Below, one piece after another: positions 58,494 through 64,000 of a stretch of 64,000 nt of DNA. The notes beneath the pieces were generated by a model, which saw nothing but the letters and a program-made list of their open reading frames with translations, had not been told where the DNA came from and did no database searches. Made by a program: the position numbers and the translations under genes. The stretch covers positions 30,097,652 to 30,161,651 of the forward strand of contig CM061070.1 of the NCBI GenBank assembly GCA_030762895.1. Reading direction: 5' to 3'. Within the stretch, counting starts at the first letter, position 1. The number at the start of each line of letters is the position of its first letter. Source of the DNA: Sophora flavescens. Lineage: Eukaryota; Streptophyta; Magnoliopsida; Fabales; Fabaceae.

Positions 58494-58727
58494 GGGTATG
58501 GATTTGTCGGATGTGTCTGTAGGGTATTTTGTGTGCCTCTATTATCTTCATTTTATATTTCAATTTTGATGTATTTTTGAGAGGCGGGTCAGATATGTTT
58601 GGGACCTCTTTATGTATATCTTTCTGTGGCCAATTTATGTACCTTTTCTTTACCAGCGTCTGTATAGTTGCCTTAGGTGATGATGGTCCCATGGATGGGA
58701 CTTAGCGTACTCTGACGATGGATTGTA

Positions 58728-58732
<5 letters not shown>

Positions 58733-58789
<57 letters not shown>
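58733..58789. repeat. (TA)n microsatellite
   Basis: About 28 TA repeats. Confidence 0.95.
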
Positions 58790-58794
<5 letters not shown>

Positions 58795-59071
58795 TGCTTA
58801 CTGTTGTACATGTTTCAAATGTTTTAAATTTACAACTTTCATATTATAATATTTTCGACTACAATAAAGCTTGCTAAAGATAATTAAGGATTAAGACTTT
58901 TTTTTAATAAAAAATGGCATGATCCCCAAGCAATACCAACTAAGGATTAAGAATTAGTTAATTAGGTTCTTCTTTAATGGGACATCGGGGGTTATTATTA
59001 GGCATTATGTCTAGTGTCTCGTGCACGACCCCATGTGGTGGCTAGTGTCTCGTGATGATACTACTACTACT

Positions 59072-59073
<2 letters not shown>
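58790..59073. other. AT-rich stretch, nothing recognised
   Basis: No ORF or element termini seen. A short CTAGTGTCTCGTG repeat occurs twice (59010-59055). Confidence 0.5.

Positions 59074-59125
<52 letters not shown>
59074..59125. repeat. (TTA)n microsatellite
   Basis: About 17 trinucleotide repeats, with CTACTA on both sides. Confidence 0.95.
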
Positions 59126-59389
59126 GCTACTACTATTAGGCTTAATAAACTTTTTTCCATGTAAATAAAGCATGTATTGATTTTAATCCCTACAATTTTT
59201 TACTCGTGCAACGCATAGTTCCATCATTTAATGTGTTTAATTAAGTTTTTTACTCAAACATATAATTATTATTTTTTTTATATGAAGATGGGCATTAATT
59301 AAGCAATCAAAGATACAAAAAAAAAATCATTTGGAAGAAGATGTAATCAACGTATGAAAAATTGAAAGATTATGATTTTAATGAAAACA

Positions 59390-59806
59390 AGACTAAATTA
59401 CTATTTTGGTCCCTTAATTATTTTAAAATATTCAAGTTGGTCCCCAAGTTTGAAAATATTCAAATTGGTCCTTTAATTGCTTTAAAATATTCAAGTTGGT
59501 CTCCAAGTTTTTTTTTCATGTTCTTGGTCCTTCATTTGTTTTAATTTATTCAACTTGTTCCATCATTTGTTATAATTTATTCAACTTGGTCCTGATATTT
59601 TATTCAATTTTGTCTCTTATTTGTTTTAATTTATTCAACTTGATCCCTTATTTGTTTTAATTTATTCAACTTAATGGTGAAACTTATAGAAATAACCAAT
59701 TTGAATATTTTAAAATAAATAATGAATCAAATTGAACATTTTAAAAACTTGAAGACCAACTTAAATATTTTAAAATAATTAACGAATCAAAATAATAATT
59801 TAGCCT
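59390..59806. mobile_element. Foldback / MITE-like element
   Basis: About 60-base terminal inverted repeats: AGACTAAATTACTATTTTGG at the left and, reversed, AGGCTAAATTATTATTTTGA at the right, continuing through TTAATTATTTTAAAATATT. The interior holds repeated TTGGTCC...ATTTATTCAACTT units of about 40 bases. It is non-coding. Flanks share AAAACA. Superfamily unknown. Confidence 0.65.
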
Positions 59807-60047
59807 AAAAACAATTATTATATTGATTCCCTCATTACCACGACCCTCCTTAACCTATAGGCTGCATGCAGCTGTTGGACAGTGTTCCTATAAATCGTGC
59901 CCCATAACTCATCTGATACCCTTTGGATTACAGAAAACTCTCTCAGCCTTCGCCTCCCTTCAACTCCGTGACGCAGATCCGAAGATGTAAAGGAATGTTT
60001 TTCTCTCTGTCGTTTATTCATCAAACTGAAGGAAAATATATACATGA
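59807..60047. other. Upstream flank of LINE 4
   Basis: A 75-codon minus-strand frame (60045-59818) is present but shows no motif. A CCTATAAATC box lies at about 59888-59897. No clear gene. Confidence 0.35.
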
Positions 60048-60380
60048 ATGGGCAGCAAAAAGAATAAGCCAGACGTAGTGTTCTTGGCTGAGCCTTGGAT
60101 TGAATTGGATCAGATTCGCCCGTCCTTTTGGACCAGTCTTGGTCTAAAGCATTTCTCTTCTAATACTAGAGTTAACAGAATCCCTAGTTTATGGTGCTTC
60201 TGCTCGCGTAGTATGGATCCTACTGTTCTCTTTGTCTCCTCCCAATGCTGTGTTTTCTCTTTTTCCTTAAATAGTCACAGGTTTTTTGTGGCTGCTGTCT
60301 ATGCTTCTACCTTGTATCAAAGGAGGAGGGAGCTTTGGAGGGATTTAATTAGTTTGGAGCATGATCACCCAGGCCCTTGA
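60048..60380 (+). pseudogene. LINE 4 endonuclease, up to a TGA
   Basis: ATG at 60048. KPDVVFLAEPWIEL includes the conserved Glu (AEPW) of the nuclease. It ends HDHPGP at TGA 60378-60380, where relatives usually have Trp in (G/P)xWxxxGDFNA. One base change (TGG to TGA) explains it. Confidence 0.8.
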
Positions 60381-63300
60381 CTTTTTGTGGGTGACTTTAA
60401 TGCAGTCCTTGGGGCTCATGAGCAATCTGGAGGTTGTTTGCCTCTTAAAGCTTCCTGTGATGATTTCATGGCCTGGACAAATGAGGGCAATTTTTCTCAC
60501 ATTGCAACCAGAGGAGTGCCTTTTACTTGGTCGAATGGTAGAGTTGGCACTGCATATACTCAGAAAAGGCTTGATAGAGCAATAGTGAATGCCTCTTGGC
60601 TGTCCTATTGGTCCAGTTTAGCTTGTTACACCTTAACCAAGAGTCACTCGGATCACTATCCTATTATGATTACTCAGCTTAAAGGTCCTAGATCAACCCC
60701 AGCTTGCTTCAGATACCTGGATATGTGGTCGGATCACCCTAGCTGTGCTAACCTTGTCAAAGAAGCCTGGTCCTTGCCTGTGAGTGGCTGTCCAATGTAT
60801 ATTCTAATGCAGAAACTAAAGCACCTAAAAGCTAGATTTAAATCATGGAATAAATTGGTGTTTGGTGATGTCCATGCAAGGGTGAATGCAGCATTGACTT
60901 GGGTGGATCAGATTCAGATGGATATTGCAACCAATGGATATTCTGAGTTGCTTCATCAGCAAGAAATTAAAGCTCAAATGGAGTTGGATCAGGCTTTAAC
61001 CTATGAGGAGTCCTTCTGGAAACAAAAGGCCAATCTGCAATGGTTTAAATGTGGAGACAGAAACACTTCTTATCTTCATAGAGCTGTTGAGATTAAAAAC
61101 TCAACCAAGCAAATGTCTATCTTAAGGCATGGTGATGAGGTTCTCGAGCTCTCCACCGACATTGAGCAACATGTACTTCATTTTTACTCGAGTCTCTATG
61201 CAACTGAGAATCATTGCATTGATAACGGCCTTGTGGAGAATGCAATCCAGCAGTCTGTCACAGCAGAAGACAATGCTATGCTTCTTAAGATGCCTTCTTT
61301 TGAGGAAATCACTGAGGTTGTATTCTCAATGAATGCCTCTGGGACCCCTGGTCCTGATGGTTTTGGGGGTTCCTTCTACCAAAAGTACTGGAATATAGTA
61401 AGCTTGGATGTGTATAGATCAGTATACCAATTCTTCGAGCAGAACTGGGTCTTGACAGGCCTTAACTCCAACCTGGTGGCCCTCATTCCCAAGTTTCCAG
61501 AGGCTGACTACATTGGTGACTACAGGCCAATTGCCTTGGCAAACTTCCAATTTAAAATCATCACCAAAGTGCCGGCGGATAGGTTATCTTCCATTGCTCC
61601 TAAGGTGATCTCGACACAGCAGCGGGGCTTTGTAAAGGACAGGCATATTTCTGATTGCATTTGTCTAGCTTCTGAGGCGATTAACATGCTAGATATCAAA
61701 TCTTTTGGGGGGAACCTAGCCCTCAAGTTTGACATAAAGAAAGCCTTTTACACCCTGGATTGGGACTTCCTGTTGAGAGTTCTGAAAGCCTTTGGTTTCC
61801 ATGAAGTTTTCTGCAACTGGGTGCATACTATTCTGAAATCTGCAAGGCTTTCCTTCCTAGTGAATGGCCATTCGGTGGGTTATATTGGTTGTAAGAGAGG
61901 GGTGCGCCAGGGTGATCCTTTGTCCCCTCTCCTCTTTTGTTTGGCTGAAGAGGTGCTTAGTAGGAGTATCTCCTCTTTAATGGAAGCTGGGAAACTGCAA
62001 CACATGGCGGGTCCTAGAAACTGCATGCCTCCTTCTCCTGTCTTCTACGCTGATGACATACTGGTCTTCTGCAAGGGGAACAAAAGAGGCATGCGTAACC
62101 TAATGAACCTTTTTAACATATATGCTGAGACCTCTGGCCAGCAGTTGAGTCTGGACAAGTGCAAGTTTTATGCTGGAGCCATTGCTCCTAGAAGGTTAGT
62201 GGTAATTAAGGATGTTCTTGGCTTCACACAAGGTCAGCTTCCTTTCTTTTATCTGGGTGTTCCAGTCTTCAAGGGCAAACCCAAAGTGATTCACTTGCAG
62301 CCAATTGCAGATAGGGTTAAAGCCATATTATCAGCTTGGAAGGGCTCCTTGCTATCAATTATGGGCAGATTAGAACTGGTAAAGTCAGTGATTGAAGGCA
62401 TGCTACTGTATAGTTTTCAAGTTTATAGTTGGCCTATTGCCTTGCTTAAGACCATTGATAAATGGTTGAGGAACTTCATTTGGTCTGGTTGCACTCACTC
62501 TAGGAAAATTGTAACCGTTGCCTGGAGTAAGCTGTGTAAGACTTTAGCTGAAGGTGGCTTAGGCCTCAGATCAGCAAGGTCGGTTAATGAGCCAGCCATG
62601 TTAAAGCTGAGTTGGATGGTCTCCTCTTCGAATGAAGACTGGGCTATCCTCTGTAGATCCAGGTTCTTTAGAAGGGGTGTTCCTTTGGCTTCCTTTGTCA
62701 GATCCTCCATCTGGCCGGGCATTAGAGGATACTTTGGTTTAATCGAGCATAACTCCTCATGGATCCTTGGGAAGAGGGATGAGATTAATTTCTGGAGAGA
62801 TAGATGGCTAACTAATGCGGTGTCTGTGGTTGATCTTCTTGGCATTCCTACTACCATGCAGCATCTACTGTCTGCTAGGGTTTCAGACTTCATCATCGAG
62901 GGTAAATGGCACCTACCTCTGGAGCTGCATGCTAGATTCCCTGCCCTCCTGCATGAGATGGAGAAAGTAATCATCCCGGTTGAAGCTGGTAGGGATCAGA
63001 AGGTCTGGTGTTCTTCAGATGCGGGTAACTTGACTCTCAAGGAAACCTATCGGTTCCTGAACCATCCTTCCAACACCCTTAACTGGTGCAATCTCATCTG
63101 GAAGAGCTTCCTCCCTCCTTCTAAGTCCTTCATTGTTTGGAGGCTGATGTACTCCAAAATGCCAACGGATGATAACCTTAGAGCTAGGGGCTGTGTCATC
63201 GTGTCTATCTGCCCTTTGTGTTACGCTTCTGATGAGATGGCTGATCATGTCTTCCTTCGCTGCAGCTTCTCATCCATGCTTTGGACGTGGCTGGGAGGAG

Positions 63301-64000
63301 CGTTGAATTGTGACCTAAACCCAGCCTCTGTTGTTTGTCTGTTGGACTGTTGTGGTAGATTCAGTAGTAGCCATGCCAGAGATATAGCCTTGGCTGCTAT
63401 CGTTAACACTTTCTCTGTTATTTGGCTGTGCAGGAATAGTATTAAATTCAGAAACAAGGTGCTATCTTACAGGCATGCAACCAGCCTCATCATGGCAGAT
63501 ACTCATCTTGCTGGCTCATTGTCTAAAGGGACAGTAACTAACTCTATGGACGACTTCAAGGTGATAAAGTTCTTCTCTGTGGCTTGCCATGCTCCTAGGG
63601 CCGATTGTATTAAGCAAGTGGACTGGTTGCCTCCTCCCATAGGATGGATAAAATGCAACACGGATGGGTCAGCTAAAGGCTGTCCAGGGTATGCTGCTGC
63701 GGGTGGCATCTTTAGAGACCCCGATGGAAGAGTCTTGGGTTGTTTCTCTGAGTTCATGGGCGTAGTCTCTGCTCTCCATGCAGAATTGGTAGCAGCAATG
63801 ATGGGAGTTGAAACTGCGTCCCAAAAGGGTTGGTTTTCGCTGTGGCTTGAGTGCGACTCAAAAATAGTGGTTGAGGCTTTGACCCTTAACAGGAAAGTAC
63901 CATGGCAACTGCATAACAGATGGGAAAATTGTAAAGTCCTCTGTAGAAGCATGTCGTTCCGGGTGACCCACATCTACAGGGAAGGAAATAGCTGTGCAGA
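60381..64000 (+). CDS. LINE 4 ORF2: endonuclease, RT, RNase H (open to window end)
   Basis: Uninterrupted for about 1200 codons. It starts with LFVGDFNAVLG, SWNKLVFGDV and HSDHYPIMI of the endonuclease. RT has DYRPIALANFQFKIITK, QQRGFVKDRHISDCI, motif A LALKFDIKKAFYTLDW, GVRQGDPLSPLLFC and FYADDILVF. Then come SAWKGSLLSIMGRLELVKSV, a zf-RVT region (SICPLCYASDEMADHVFLRC) and RNase H (KCNTDGSAKGCP, ALHAELVAAMMGVE, LECDSKIVV). One oddity is KAFYTLDW in motif A, where KAFDTLDW is usual; the first Asp (FDI) that binds metal is kept. The stop is beyond the window. Confidence 0.9.

Larger units (their letters stand above)
57174..58730 (+). repeat. LTR of chromovirus-like element G (3' edge uncertain)
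   Basis: Starts TGTAACACTATTTTCTCG right after the polypurine tract. Contains two to three CCACGCTTGAGCGTGG dyads (57340-57400) and a GAGAGA tract (57643-57655). Its 3' edge is not seen: it fades at the TA microsatellite (58733), where no matching terminus occurs. It is unlike the 3438-7526 LTR apart from the first bases. Confidence 0.6.
60048..64000 (+). mobile_element. L1-like LINE 4, nearly intact ORF2, 5' truncated
   Basis: Plus-strand LINE. The usual ORF2 opening (MK..WNxRG) is missing, so it begins within the endonuclease, probably 5' truncated on insertion. A single reading frame continues to the window end with one nonsense codon, so it is much younger than LINE 1. The 3' end lies beyond 64000. 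Confidence 0.88.

Noticed and set aside
59818..60045. 75-codon minus-strand frame upstream of LINE 4
   Set aside because: No motif and no sign of coding bias; likely chance.

Overview
This is plant nuclear DNA, most likely from a eudicot; a legume is a guess from the element types. I find no clear single-copy host gene. Almost everything is transposable elements packed inside one another, as in pericentromeric or other gene-poor heterochromatin. Lineage names (Athila, SIRE, Tekay) come from recognised protein motifs and LTR ends read by eye, not from searches.

Layout, 1-46190. The backbone is one Ty1/copia SIRE/Maximus-type element (F, minus strand). Its 5' LTR is 44760-46190, followed by gag, PR, IN, RT, RNase H and an env-like ORF running left to 9238. 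Its 3' end is beyond the window. Three insertions split it. (1) At 9237 sits an Athila-like Ty3/gypsy element (A1, minus). Its gag holds a 4.1-kb chromovirus-like solo LTR (3438-7526, target duplication CGTAG), and its protease is cut at 1700 by a second Athila-like copy (A0, plus). (2) Element E, 12880-18704, lies in the RT-RNase H region (duplication TGGAT). (3) Element B, 21649-43648 (plus), lies in gag. B itself holds element C in its gag (23673-33540, duplication GTTAC) and element D in its 3' LTR (37615-42860, duplication CCCCG).

How they relate. A0, A1, B, C, D and E form one Athila-like group, with a tRNA-Asp primer site wherever that site is in view. C is the only member whose RT and integrase lie in the window, but its gag-PR is broken. 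B has an unbroken Gag-PR frame and no polymerase; where C has RT and IN, B has a short module ending in WDPGG. D and E, also without pol, end in related modules. This looks like a family of non-autonomous elements living on autonomous relatives, and it is the most interesting signal in the window.

Layout, 46191-64000. A decayed LINE (46191-50761) has a copia-type solo LTR in its A-tail (50762-51857). Next come a possible transposase 3' exon, two LINE remnants (52545-55006) and one CACTA-transposon end with subterminal repeats (55205-55762). A Ty3/gypsy chromovirus remnant follows, with its LTR and an unassigned ORF (56860-58730), then microsatellites, a foldback element (59390-59806) and a nearly intact LINE running off the window end (60048-64000).

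A recurring theme is short GC-rich inverted-repeat motifs clustered in the LTRs of several unrelated lineages, often just upstream of a TATA-like box.
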